Assembly: GCA_037501455.1 (NCBI GenBank)
Contig: JAZIFV010000147.1
Span: 1 to 64,000 of the forward strand
Direction: 5' to 3'
DNA from: Lantana camara
Lineage: Eukaryota; Streptophyta; Magnoliopsida; Lamiales; Verbenaceae
DNA length: 64,000 bases
The notes under the pieces were generated by a model. The model did not search any database. It was given only the letters and a program-made list of their open reading frames with translations, and was not told the origin of the DNA. Position 1 is the first letter of the stretch. Every line of letters starts with the position of its first letter. A program made the translations under genes and the position numbers. Shown here in pieces: positions 10,615 through 21,639 of the stretch.

Positions 10615-12047
10615 GTCCCTGGGCTTGTTTTCATGACTCGTTTCGCTTATTTTGACTCTTGTATGTCCTTTTCTTGTTTCTATGATGCCTTTAATCAGTT
10701 GTGGCCATGTTATATGTGGTGGAACTTCTTGCATATCACTTGTTATGATTTTTAAGCCATGATCAAGTTTAAGTTGTCACATTTTGCTAAGTTATGCATT
10801 TACTTGAACTTGTATTACTTCCTCCATGATGTGTGACCTTGACATGCTATATATGCTCATGATTTATCCTCACATTTCATTAAGTGCATGATATGATTCT
10901 ATAATCATTCATAACTCTCACAAGTGACTTGTTACTTAAGCCGTGCGTCGTTTACTTGGTTTGAGTTGAGTCTCACCTTTGTTGGTACGTTTGTCTTGTT
11001 AGTTGTTGAGCCTCTAGACGAGTAGTCCCGTTGCTCGTGGTTGGCCTTGGAAGTTCTTGGTAAAGGTGAGGAGCTAATATATATATATATATTTTTCCAA
11101 AATTGTGGACACCTACGACCTTTCACGCTTGTTGATTTAACTCCCATCTTCAATTGTGTATATAGGCTTATTATGCCATATTTTGAGATTCTCATACGTA
11201 TTTAATATATATGCCTATGAAAATGGTTTCCAAGTAAAGAGCAAACTTTGGTATATGGGATAGGTACCCAAAATCGTTTGAATTTTGATCTTGGTTACTC
11301 TTGAATCTTGTTGTTGTGGCGAGACTATGTTGTACCTTGCAAGGACGCTTGCTTAGGGAAATATCAATTGAGCTCGGGGACCGAGGTGGAGACATTCCGG
11401 GAAGGCAAGGGCCGATGGATGTCCTCATTCAAAGTTCCCACTATGGACAAGACTACTAAGACTCCGAGGAGGTTTCGGGGTTAAGGTTTTCTTGGGAAAA
11501 TTAAGTTTCATGGACCGACTTCTCCATGTTATGGATGATCGGGGGCCGTACACCCTCGAGATCAACGGTGTAAAGGATGGATTGATATGTTTTGGTTTGG
11601 GAAGTAAGGATGGAGTACTCGTACTCGCCGAGCCGGTTGTGTGTGTAGTTTGTGATCCGTTCTTTGAAAAACCTTACATTGATTTTGGAAAAAATTAAAC
11701 GGGTCATGAATGCCTTTGTTTAGCATGCATTGAACCCTTATGTATTCTTATATATTATGTAAAACTCTCTACACCGGTTCCTTTTGAGCTGACTCCCTTT
11801 GACCTCTCGTGTCTGTAGGTTGCATTTTGGAGTCAGGCTAGGCGGGGTCGTGTCTTGAGAGTCTTGCTTAGAGTCTAGCTTGTACTTTACTTTTACGCGT
11901 GTCGCGTACTCTTGTCTTGCCATTTGGATTTATGGATGTTGATGTTGGTTTGAGATTTTTGCACTTGCCTACTTTATTTATTATGTTAGTAAGACCGTGT
12001 CGGTCGTTAGGATGGATTTACATTTTTGAATTTTTGGCAATTACGTC

Positions 12048-12392
12048 GGTTGCAATATCAGTTGCAAAAAAAAGTTGAATGGCCAACTTTTTTTATTGCT
12101 TTTGCAACAGAAAATTCGGTTGCTAATCTGGTTGCAAATAATTTGCAACCGAGTTTCGGTTGATAATTCGGTTGCAAAAAAAATGAAAATAGTCAATCCC
12201 TGACAAAATAGTTGCAACCGAAAATTCGGTTGCCAAATTGGCTGTACAGAAATTGCAACCGAAATGCAATCGAAATTTCAGTTGCAAAATAATTAAAAAT
12301 AATTTAAAAGTATTTTTGCAACCGGATTTTCGGTTGCAAAATCTAGAACTAAATTAATTATTCTTATGTAAAATTTTCGGTTGCAATAATTT
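12048..12392. repeat. 345-bp insertion built from TTGCAACCG / CGGTTGCAA words
   Basis: This is present in the 5' LTR of B and absent from the 3' LTR, where ATTACGT joins GCTAGACTG directly. It holds about ten CGGTTGCAA-like words in both orientations, giving foldbacks such as GCAACCGAAAATTCGGTTGC, with A-rich spacers. I see no clear target duplication or terminal inverted repeat. Sub-terminal repeats of some CACTA-type transposons look similar, so a small internally deleted DNA transposon is possible. The identity is not established. Confidence 0.6.
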
Positions 12393-12650
12393 TGCTGGAC
12401 TGTGGTGGTCATCTATGTGTTGAATATTGTCGATGTAGCACCCCAGACGGAGGATACCACATCCCCCGCACTAGGACTCAGACTCGGTCATGAAATAGGA
12501 AGTCCATACCCGAATCCGAATCATAGCGAACGGGAGACCAACTCACACACTAGGCTAGGCGGATCTAACTCGACAAACTCAGAGTGCGGAAGCAATTAAA
12601 ACCAACAACAATAGATAGCGGAAGCACTTAAATCAACATACCAAACAATT

Positions 12651-12806
12651 GACGGGTTCAACTAGCATAGATACCTAGTCCCCGAATATCAATATACATA
12701 ACAGGTGATGGGTTCAACTAGCATAGATACCTAGTCCCGAATATCAATATACATAACAGGTGACGGGTTCAACTAGCATAGATACCCAGTCCCGAATATC
12801 AATTCA
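12651..12806 (-). repeat. three tandem copies of a ~56-bp LTR motif
   Basis: Copies start at 12651, 12707 and 12762. Each holds GGGTTCAACTAGCATAGATA and TAGTCCCGAATATCAAT or close variants. The reverse complement is the GGTATCTATGCTAGTTGAAC motif found in one or two copies in the other LTRs (for example 18540-18645, 39885-39975, 49330, 54840). Confidence 0.9.
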
Positions 12807-13038
12807 TAATCCAACATAATGAGTAGCATAAGTATCATCAATGTCTAACAACATCCAAATACTAGCTTACTAACCCCACACGGGTTTAGGTCTAAGTAGA
12901 ACATAAACATAATCTGTAAGTGTGAAACATAAATACATAACATAAGTAAAGTATGCGATAGATGCATCCTAACACCTACTAGACTGACAAGTGTGACTCC
13001 GAAGACTCACTTCCGCCTAGCTCAAGCCAAAAGGAATC

Positions 13039-13095
13039 CTGCAAACTAAAAGATAAAATGAGGTGCTAGTCAACTGACTGAGTGAGGGGGGCTAA
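13039..13095 (-). promoter_or_regulatory. conserved hairpin/acceptor module, minus strand
   Basis: On the minus strand: GTTAGCCCCCCTCACTCAGTC, a loop, GACTAGC, then pyrimidine-rich ATCTTTTAGTTTGCAG|GATTCC. The stem is AGTC/GACT. The branch-point-like word is weaker here (CTAGC) than in other families. Confidence 0.45.
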
Positions 13096-14387
13096 CACAC
13101 ACCCATAATATATATATATATATATATATAAAGAGCACAACACAGAATAAAAGGATGGACTCATGAACCGAGGATAGGTGTTGCATACCAAAAACATTTC
13201 CAAAAGTACCCAAAAAGATAGATATATATAAGTTTTAGAAAACATTTCAGAAACTCTATATCGATTCATGATTCCCAGACATAACAGATCACATGCTCGG
13301 CGAGTACGAGCTTCCAACCTCAACTCCTCATAACGTAAATCAAAATTAATCCAACCTCTACTCCAATGATGGAAGAGCCACGCGTTTGCCCTAACCATCT
13401 ATAGTAAACCGTCTAAAAATAGACTCACCCTCAAGGGGTAGCGAACCCACAAGAGTCCTCCCCGGCCTTAGCCGAAGGCTCAAGATACCACACCTTCCCT
13501 ACAACACGGGTCGCGTGAAGATATCTCAAATGGAACTACGAAATAGATGAATGCCCCGATGGCCCTAACCATTCCGGGGGATCCATTACCCGCAGCTCTC
13601 CAGGATGAGATCCACAATAGATCACAACGGATCACAACAGAACAGATCACAACGGATCACAACATAATATAACATACGCCAATCTTTCATGGCAATCTCG
13701 CTATAGAATCACAACACAACTGTTTTCCAAAATAGCTTACATATGCTTCAAAAACTGGTTTATATATTTTATCCCTACGCAATGGAATTTAAGCCACGAA
13801 GGCTCCCTCCCACGCAGGACACACGCACAGTTCATAAACATATCATATCCAACACATACGTATTTATAATAGATATACTCGCATGCAAGGGTTGAAATCA
13901 GCATATTAAGGTCATAGGTCGCATAACTATACAAAATCCTAAACCTCACCTTGTGCAAGTAGAGTCTGAGAGTGTGAAGGGCCAAACACTCTAAACCACG
14001 GGCCCACCGGCACCACCAAACTCTGTAACAAACGTGAAAAAACCCATGACTTAAACTCTATATGAACCAAGTAAGACGCACGACGTATCAAGAGATGAAT
14101 GATATGTAATATGGAATGAAGTGTACACATAGGTCACGTAGCATAGTTCACATATTCCACCAAATCATGCAATTAACGAAGTATTAAGGTTCAACAACGT
14201 ATTATGGAATGATATGAATCACATAGGTCAACTAGCATAACATAGGACAAACTTTCATACGAAGTTATTCAATTAAAATGACGTATTATCATCTAAGAAT
14301 GGAATCGAAGTTATATCATAACATATAATTCATATAGCATTTCAAACGGATCAAGTAAACACAAAAGAACATGCATAAAAGGGGAAC

Positions 14388-14605
14388 TGATCCATGGGAA
14401 TGGACATTCCCATGCACAACATAGCATGGCAACGGGCCTTCCCACGCCAAGGCCTAGCGAGGCTGGGAACGGCCGTTCCCAGCTCAAGCACACATGGGAA
14501 CGGTCGTTCCTATGTTCGTCGCCCAAAACCAAAACCCTAGCCCGGAAGGGCAGTTCCGGGCTCAAAGCATAAACGGGAACGGCCATTCCGGCCATAGATC
14601 TGGAG
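14388..14605 (-). promoter_or_regulatory. palindrome cluster, LTR C type (GGGAACGGCCGTTCCC)
   Basis: Perfect 16-bp GGGAACGGCCGTTCCC at 14465-14480, with variants GGGAATGGACATTCCC (about 14397), GGGAACGGTCGTTCC (about 14496), GGAAGGGCAGTTCC and GGGAACGGCCATTCC around it. Several units have full two-fold symmetry. The same core occurs in the filler segments at 33234-33631 and 36432-36828. Confidence 0.75.
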
Positions 14606-15487
14606 CAGAAATTTGACAGTTTCGGGAAGAAGATGGGGAACACCAAAAATCATCAAACCAACACGAAATCTACCATAAAAAGTCACGAAATTCAAGTATA
14701 TCATCATATAACTCATGCTTAGCATCAAGACATCAATTAATTCAAGTTTAGGAAGGTTTTGCCCAAAATCTCAAACACCCATTTTCATGAATTTCAAGCC
14801 TAAACATGAAGATATGAATCCCTAATCTTCCTACACGAATTTCCAGCAACCAAGACAAAGAAGGAGCATTCAAATCATCAAAGCTTGCTCAAGGAATTCA
14901 AGATCTCATCATATAAGCCATATTCTTCAAGTTGGGCATAAATCACCATTTTCACAAGACTTCCTCATACAAGCTCATACATTCAATTTCATGCTATGAT
15001 TCATAGATAGAAATGAAATACACATCATGGAAAATCCATAGCTTACCTTGGCTGTGACGCCCCGTTTTCTCGAAGGGGGTCCTTACGACATCAACAAGTA
15101 AGTCTCTACACTTATGTGTGTTTAATTTAAGAGTTCTTGAATTATGTGATTTAATATAAATCCAATTTAATATGTGATAATTCGAATTTATTCCATGAAA
15201 TAATTGTCAAGTTGATTTTAAATCCATCATGTTACTTAACTTGTTTAATTTCGGTTTACTTGAATTCCTTGAGATTAATTGTCAATCATGTGTTTATGAG
15301 TGTCGTTAAATTGTACGAAAGGTTTCTAAAAATTAAATTGAATTAAACTCTAATTGGTAAATCTCCCTATTTCATTGTAATTTATAAAAATTAATTCGGA
15401 GCTTGAATCTTTATTCGTAACTTTACCAATTTTATTTACGATTATTTGTACGCGATATTTCTCTTTGCTACGCGATAAGGATACCCG

Positions 15488-15572
15488 GTTGTATATAGCT
15501 TGTGCACAAGACACATTTCTCCCAATCCCTTTTCTCTCTCTCTCTCTCCTCTCCCACTCTCTCTCTCCCGCG
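15488..15572 (+). promoter_or_regulatory. LTR C promoter zone: TATA box and CT-rich start region
   Basis: GTATATAGC (15491-15499) is followed about 35 bp later by TTTTCTCTCTCTCTCTCC and more CT-rich sequence, an arrangement usual for plant LTR promoters. The relative at 29606 has the same pair (GTATATAGC at 30121, CT tract 30164-30206). Confidence 0.6.
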
Positions 15573-16600
15573 GGTCACTATGCGCGGCTTCGGTTACGAG
15601 CCCATAGCTCGATCGTTTCTCGACGGAATTCAACAAACGAATAGTCCATTTCGATTATCTCGGCGAGACCGACGCAAGAGTAACAATTTCACAGCCTAAC
15701 GACGAACGGTGACGGAGTTATGGCCGGATTTCAGTAGCAGCAGCGGAGCTGTCAGACCGCCGCCACTTCACCGGCGTTTCGCGACGTTTTTCGGCCACCT
15801 CCTTGTTAAACGCGCCGGAGACCCAGAGAGTAGACATCCCGGCGCATCGGTTGACGTCGGCGGCGCAGCCATCGGAGCAGTGACGGAGCCGCACGTGCCG
15901 CCTGAAGCTCGCGGCGGCCGTTACTGTAGCTGCGGGTTTCGCCGCCGGGTTTTTCGACGGGGCTTGATGGTTCCCAAGGTTTTTCGACCTCCTGAGTCCA
16001 TTTTCGGCATCAATTTCACCAGATCTTGGCCGTAGGTGGTGGTTCCAGCGACGTGGGCGGCGGCAGAAACTTCGGCGGCCAACGTGGGCCTTTTTCGGCC
16101 ATCTTTTGGTCTCGGGCTCTTCACGAAAGTTGTTCGGAACGACGAGAACTAGTGGTCTGTGATCACGCGACTCTAGATTCTGTGGTTTGGCGGCGGATCG
16201 CGGCGGCAAAGTGGCGGTGCAACGGCGGCGCTAGCTCCGAGGATTTTTCCGGCGAGCTACCTTAGGGCTTTCGAAGAGCTCGTCATGGGTAAGACAATGG
16301 CTTTTACGGATCGCATTTTGGTTCACCGGTTTGGAAGTAATTTGAGTTTGAAGATTTAGGGTTTTCGTGTTCGTAGATCTGAAATTGGAGGAGATTGACT
16401 TGGAATTTCCAGAAATTGATCGAGGATTCGGAACGGGCACGAAGACTTCATTCAGGAATGATTTTTCGGGATTTTTCCGGCGACCTTCGGTGGCGGCCCG
16501 GCCAAATTCCGTCAGCTACATTGGTGGCGTTCCGGCGGCGTCTGGTCAAAATGTTCGTCTCGTTGTGGTGAGTTCAACACCACCTTCCGTTCGTTAATCG
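15573..16600 (+). other. GC-rich leader of LTR C
   Basis: About 1 kb rich in CGGCGG-type words in an otherwise AT-rich LTR, lying between the CT-rich start region and the CGTTAATCGG boundary. The donor-like site at 16288/16289 is near its end. Open frames here begin only with non-ATG codons or differ between homologous copies, so I do not call a gene. LTR E has a comparable block at about 45700-46650 on the minus strand. Confidence 0.5.
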
Positions 16601-17515
16601 GGCACTCGATCTATTTATTACGAATTATTTTGCGTAATTGTGATTATTTGAATTAATTGTTTTAAATGAAAATAAATTGGTTATTGTTGGTTTGTTGATC
16701 AAGATGTATTCCAATCGTATACGAAAACATGTATTGAATGGATTGTGATACGCATGAATGTTTCGATTTACAATTTGAATCCCGATGTGATGAATTTATA
16801 CTATGTGTTTAGATATGAAGGGGTGTTAGTGTAATATTTATGAAACTATGAATGTGACTTGAGCTTGTATACCAAACATGTTGTGAAGTTGTAAAGTATG
16901 ATCTTAAGTGAATTAGATGCACTCTTTATTTGTATCAAGCATTCCATCTACGTACAACGACTTTGTATGTTTATATGATCAAGTTGCTCTTACTTATGCA
17001 CTTTATAACTCGACACGAACTTGATTCTTAATTCTAAAATTATAATTGAACCCTGTGACATTGGATGATTTAATATGCATTTTGTGAATACATTGACTTC
17101 CTAAATTGATCTTGCATCTTTGGATATGGAATTGCGTGATGGTTGCTTGTAAATACGATCTTTGTTGAGCATTGATATGCCTTGAATGACCACGACACCT
17201 TATCCAAGCACAACATGAACACTTATGCATAACCACGATCATGTTGAGCAACGCCGTGCGTCTTGTTTGGTTCATATAGAGTCTAAGTCTGGGCTTCTGT
17301 ATGTCTTGTCACAGAGTTGGTGGTGCCGGTGGGCCTGAGGTTTAGAGTGTTTGGCCCTTCACACTCTCAGACTCTACTTTCACGAGGTGAGGTTTAGGAT
17401 TTTGTATAGTTATGCGACCTGTGGCCTTTATATGCTGAATTCTACCCTTGCCTGCGAGTATATCTATTATAAATACGTATGTGTTGGATATGATATGTTT
17501 ATGACCTTGCGTGCG

Positions 17516-17648
17516 TTCTGCGTGGATGGGTGCTTACGGGCTTAAATTCCATCGCGTGGGTTCTGCGTGGATGGGTGCTTACGGGCTTAAATTCCATCGC
17601 GTGGGTTCTGCGTGGGTGGGTGTCTACGGGCTTAAATTCCATCGCGTA
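17516..17648 (+). repeat. 45-bp tandem repeat, three copies
   Basis: Copies start at 17516, 17561 and 17606. Each contains TTCTGCGTGG and CGGGCTTAAATTCCATCGCG. The third has two or three changes. The homologous LTR at 29606 lacks the expansion, so it arose after the copies split. Confidence 0.95.
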
Positions 17649-18280
17649 CGAATATATATAAGAACCAGTTTTTGAAGCATATGTAAGCTATTTTTGGAAA
17701 ATCCAGTTGTGTTATGATTCTGTAGCGAGTTAGCCATGATATATGGTATCTGTTCTATTCTGTACTGTTCTGTATGTGGATCCAGGAGCTGGTACGAGTG
17801 GAGACCGGTACGGCATAGGGCCGTCGGATAAGCCACTGTGCTAGTTTCCATTTGAGATATCATTGCGCGACCTTAGGGTGATGAGGGAGGCGTGATATCT
17901 TGAGCCTTCGGTGTTTTATCCGGGGATGACTCTTGTGGGTTCGCTACCCTCTTGAGATCGAGTCTATTTTAGACAGTGTTATTATAGATGGTTTTGGGGA
18001 CTGTACATCCCCTCCATCATTGGTGTAGTGGTTGGATTGATTGTGATTTATGTTCTTAGGAGTAAAGGTGGGAAGCTCGTACTCGTCGAGCAGTTGATTA
18101 TGTTATGTTATGGAATTATGAATCGGGATAGAGCCTTTCTGGAAAATGGTTTCTAAATTTATATCTATATCTTATTCGGGTTCTTTCAAAACGTTTTGGT
18201 ATGTAACACCTATCCCCGGTTCATGAGTCCATCCTTTTTTATTCTGTGCTATGCTCCTTATATATATATATTGTGGGTGT

Positions 18281-18339
18281 GCGTTAGCCCCCTCACTCGG
18301 TCAAGTTGACTGACCCCTCATTTACACTTTTAGTTGCAG
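18281..18339 (+). promoter_or_regulatory. conserved hairpin/acceptor module, LTR C
   Basis: GTTAGCCCCCTCACT, then CGGTC (18298-18302), loop AAGTT, GACTG (18308-18312; one G-U pair), CTGAC as branch-point-like word, a T-rich stretch and TTGCAG|GATTG with AG at 18338-18339, 27 nt downstream. Confidence 0.55.
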
Positions 18340-19534
18340 GATTGTTGGTGTTTGCTAGGCGGAAGTGAGTCCTTTGAGTTGCACTTCGTCGGTCTAGTCT
18401 TTCTATTTGCATTTGTCTTTTCATACGTTTTACTTATGCTTTGACTTGTAGACTTGAGATTATATTTTACTTTTCGGTAGCCCTGTGTGGCACTCTCATT
18501 CGGCCCCTTGTGGCACTTGATGACTATTACTTTATGTTGATATTCGGGACTAGGGATTTATGCTAGTTGAACCCGTCACTTGTTATGTTTGTAGATCTAT
18601 TATTCAGGATTAGGTATCTATGCTAGTTGAACCCGTCACCTGCTTTGCATGTTTTGTTTTAAATGCTTCCGCTATCTATTGTTGTTGGTTTTAATTGCTT
18701 CCGCACTCTGAGTTTTGGTCAATTAGATCCGCCTAGCCTAGTGTGTGAGTTGGTCTCCCATTCGCTCTGATTCGGATTCGGGCATGGACTTTCATTTCAT
18801 GCTTCGGGTCTGGGTCATAGTGCGGGAGATGTGGCATCCTCCGTTTGGGGTGTTGCATTGGCTCTTGAAATGATGAAGAAACGAGGGAGATATGAGCTCT
18901 TGAAGGTGTAGGAAAGTCTTAGATCTTCATCCTCTCTTGAAGTTCTTCCATGGATGATATGATTTGTGTGAAGTGAAGATTTAAAATGAAGATAGGTTAG
19001 GGTTTTATGGTATATATATTGTAGCTAAAGATTTCATTAGGGTTTCCAAGATATAATATGAGGCTAGGGGCTTCATTAGGATTTGGGCTCAAATAAATGA
19101 CTTTCGGCCCAATATGTCAAGATTAAAAGGTTTACGGTCTAAACGGTTTTCGGAAAATATAAAGTAAATTCCATTAGTCCCGAATCGCCGAATCAAGTCC
19201 AATGGTGGTGTCGGAATTCGAATTCGAATTCCCGAGCTCATATTGGTCTCAAACGACCCAAACTTACCTAACATGAGTTAGGCCCAAAACACACAAATAG
19301 GTCCAAGTCCTATTTAAATCCAACTCTAACAATTAATTTAAATTCACATAAGTTCCGTTCTTATGTTGTCATGCAAGAATTCATATTTTACCATTTTGGA
19401 TTTTTAGTCAATTAAGTCAGATTTTCAATCAAAGTTGGAATTAAACACATAAAAAGGAAATTAAATCACATAAGTGCTTAACGTAATCTCTCTCGTGATG
19501 CATACTTGTACAATTTATCGGGCGGGGTGTCACA

Positions 19535-19748
19535 GTCGTATCGTTAGAGTGCTTGCTTGGTGTAGTTTTATTTAAGCTCCCGTATTATTTGTGTATGTTA
19601 CTCGCTTTGTGAGTTTAGTACCGCCTAGCTAGGTTGTCCGTTTGTCTCCACTTGGTTCGAGCTTGACGGGTATGCTGTCATCCATATCGTATACAAGTTA
19701 GGCCCGTAGCGCGGGATAGGCATACGACGTCCTTATCCGGGCGTTACA
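19535..19748 (+). mobile_element. 5' LTR of element B, last part
   Basis: Continues LTR B after the nested insertion and aligns with 27357-27572. It ends CCGGGCGTTACA at 19748. Confidence 0.9.
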
Positions 19749-19760
19749 CCCCTATTTGGT

Positions 19761-19773
19761 TGGTATCTGAGTC
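19761..19773 (+). other. eroded primer-binding site of element B
   Basis: TGGTATCTGAGTC differs at two positions from the initiator tRNA-Met site. It starts 12 bp after the LTR end. Confidence 0.8.
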
Positions 19774-19997
19774 GAAGGTTCAAAACCAGCCTCTTGAGTC
19801 ATCTCGAGTCGTCTAGGCTGTACAGCATAGGGACAACGTGTTGCGTGCTTATTTATCCCGCTTTAGTATATGATGTTACGTTACTTATGACTTGTTAATT
19901 ATTGCTTTCATTTTTTGTAAATGCATACCTTATTTGCTATTATGTGACACAAGCATATGACTAACCAGCATGCATACATGATTGAACTTCATGTAAG

Positions 19998-21060
19998 ATG
20001 CCTCCACGTTGTCAAAACCGCTCTCCGAATCGCCAAGGTAAACAAGATGCACCAGTGGGGAACCAAAACCCACCTCTGCCTCCGCCTTTGCCGAATGCCA
20101 CTGATCTTATGGCTCTTATAACTCAATTCGTTCAAGCGATAAATGTTTAACAAGCCGCACAAGCTCCTCCGGCGCTCCTCCACCGCCGGCCCCGGTTGAA
20201 AGTGTTTATGATTGGTTTAGTAGATGGCATCCAACTAGTTTTTTGGGTACTACCGATGATTTAAAGGTGGAGTATTGGATTACCACTATTGAGGGGATTT
20301 TTCGAGTTGTTGCTTGTTCCGAGATGGAGAAAACTCTATGTGCTATTGACCTCCTAAGTGATGAAGCTTATAATTGGTGGTGTAGCACCATATCCCACCT
20401 TGGGGTTGGTGAGAATGATATAACTTAGCAGATCTTCGCATGATAGTTTCGGGCACACTACATACCGAAACAAGCAAGAAAACGCCGTGAGACAGAATTC
20501 ATGAATTTGGAGCAAGGGAACATGTCCGCGACCGAGTAAATAGCCGAGTTCAATCGGTTGGCACTGCATGCACCTCACATGACCGAAGAAGAGGATCGCA
20601 AGTGTGAGAAGTTCATTGAAGGACTTCGTGAAGATTTAGCAAGGTCTTTGGCCCCGGTACGCATTGATGATTGGGCTACCGCTACCGAGCTTCCATTAAA
20701 AATGGAAGCCGAAGAGCAAAGACTTGGGGCTAAGAAGAGTGTTAGTAGTTCCAGTTCCGGTTCGGGTTTCAAGAGGGCAGCCCCATGATCATTCTCTAAG
20801 TCACCACAACCATCTACTAAGGGACGTATGATGGGTAACAAAGGAAAAGGGAAGCAAACACCTCCGATGGGCAAGAAAAGGGACCCGTGTACTCATTGCG
20901 GGGGTACTTCACATTCCGGGGACAATTGTTGGTGGAAGCAAGGTAGATGTTTCAATTGTTGGAGCACCGAACATTTGGTGAAAAATTGTAACAAGCCGAA
21001 GACTAGAGGACCGGGGAGATGGGACGAGGCCCGTGGCACATGCACGAGCTTGTGCACTTG
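19998..21060 (+). pseudogene. gag pseudogene of element B
   Basis: Gag of a Tekay/Del-like chromovirus. An N-terminal MPPRCQNRSP start at 19998 is followed by a proline-rich stretch with an early stop and a frameshift. Capsid sequence resumes with YWITTIEGIF and DEAYNWWCSTISHL (20270-20400), then AHYIPKQARKRRETEFMNLE and IAEFNRL (20455-20560), and EDRKCEKFIEGLREDLARSL (20592-20650). Two zinc knuckles are intact: CTHCGGTSHSGDNC (about 20888-20929) and CFNCWSTEHLVKNC (about 20950-20991). At least five stops or frame changes interrupt it. The B2 gag at 40942 is a close, much better preserved relative. Confidence 0.9.
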
Positions 21061-21494
21061 ATGGAGAACAAGAGGATACCGAGATCGACCCAACCGCCGT
21101 GGTGGAAGGTACACTCCACATTCATGATATTCCCATACATGCATTATATGATCTGGGCGCATCTCATTCGTTTACTACTCCTATTATGGCCGCTATTTTG
21201 AATTTGCCTATTGCTCGTGATTCTATGTTGTATGTTGTTCGTTCTCCTTTGGGTGGTGTGATTAGAACGGATTGCTTGTATCGTAACTGTCCGGTGAGTA
21301 TTGAGGGACGCGTTTACCCGGCGAACTTGATTGATATTCCAATGAAGAAGTATGATGTGATACTCGGTATGAATTTGTTATATGCGCATCGGGCAAAGAT
21401 AGACTTTTTTGGGAAGAAAGTTGAATTGGGTACCGGTGTTGTTACGGGGTTCGAATGTTCGAGAGAGTCCGTTTGTTTGTCTGATGTAAGCTAA
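21033..21494 (+). pseudogene. aspartic protease of element B, altered active site
   Basis: This frame contains HIHDIPIHALYDLGASHSF, where retroviral-type proteases have D-S/T-G-A; here the middle residue is leucine (YDLGA), which should disable catalysis. The downstream YDVILGMNLL matches the family's second conserved block. The protease would release Gag and Pol proteins. The frame stops at 21494, and the linker to RT (21495-21700) has frameshifts and a stop ([16 protein letters not shown]). It follows gag with frame overlap at 21033-21060, typical of gypsy polyproteins that have drifted. Confidence 0.85.
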
Positions 21495-21639
21495 GAAACT
21501 CATTCGTGATGGGGCTACCGGGTATGTAGCATATGTGTTGAACCGGCCTAAAGATCAAATTAAATTCGAGGTGACGAAAGCGGCAAATGAGTTCCCCTAC
21601 GTCTTTCTGGAGAGTTTAGGGACTTTGCCATAGAAAAGA

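Larger units (their letters stand above)
10024..12433 (+). mobile_element. 5' LTR of element B, first remaining part
   Basis: Collinear with 25289-27361 of the 3' LTR, starting at CATGAACTAGGG. It is interrupted at 12433/12434 by a minus-strand solo LTR and resumes at 19535. It carries one insertion absent from the 3' LTR (12048-12392). An acceptor-like TCTGTAG|GTTGC lies with its AG at 11817-11818, preceded by CGGTTCCTTTTGAGCTG, a partly paired hairpin. Confidence 0.88.
15053..18857 (+). mobile_element. solo LTR, family C, with perfect TSD TTGGC
   Basis: This 3805-bp LTR runs TGTGACGCCCCG...GGGGTGTTGCA, flanked by TTGGC at 15048-15052 and 18858-18862. It is homologous to the LTR starting at 29606. 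Layout: TATA-like box and CT tract near 15492-15570, GC-rich leader to about 16600, donor-like ATGG|GTAAGA at 16288/16289, 45-bp tandem repeat at 17516, hairpin at 18298-18312, acceptor TTGCAG|GATTG (AG 18338-18339), terminal module. It is the youngest layer of this nest. It lacks the ~360-bp block present at about 31485-31870 in the relative. Confidence 0.93.
12434..19534 (-). mobile_element. solo LTR, family C-like, minus strand, inserted in LTR B and split by another LTR
   Basis: On the plus strand this runs TGTAGCACCCC...GGGGTGTCACA, that is, an LTR read on the minus strand from 19534 to 12434. Flanks are GTCGA (12429-12433) and GTCGT (19535-19539), a 5-bp target duplication with one change. 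LTR B continues on both sides. About 3.29 kb remains after removing the inner insertion and its duplicate. There is no internal region or second LTR, so it is a solo LTR from LTR-LTR recombination. It carries donor GCCAAG|GTAAGC (15047/15046), acceptor TTTGCAG|GATTCC (AG at 13040-13039) and GGGAACGG-type palindromes. Confidence 0.9.

Noticed and set aside
15709..16209. Possible gene in the GC-rich part of LTR C (frames on both strands, recurring at 30348-30815)
   Set aside because: The plus-strand frames start at GTG rather than ATG and change length and frame between homologous copies. GC-rich sequence gives long frames by chance on both strands.
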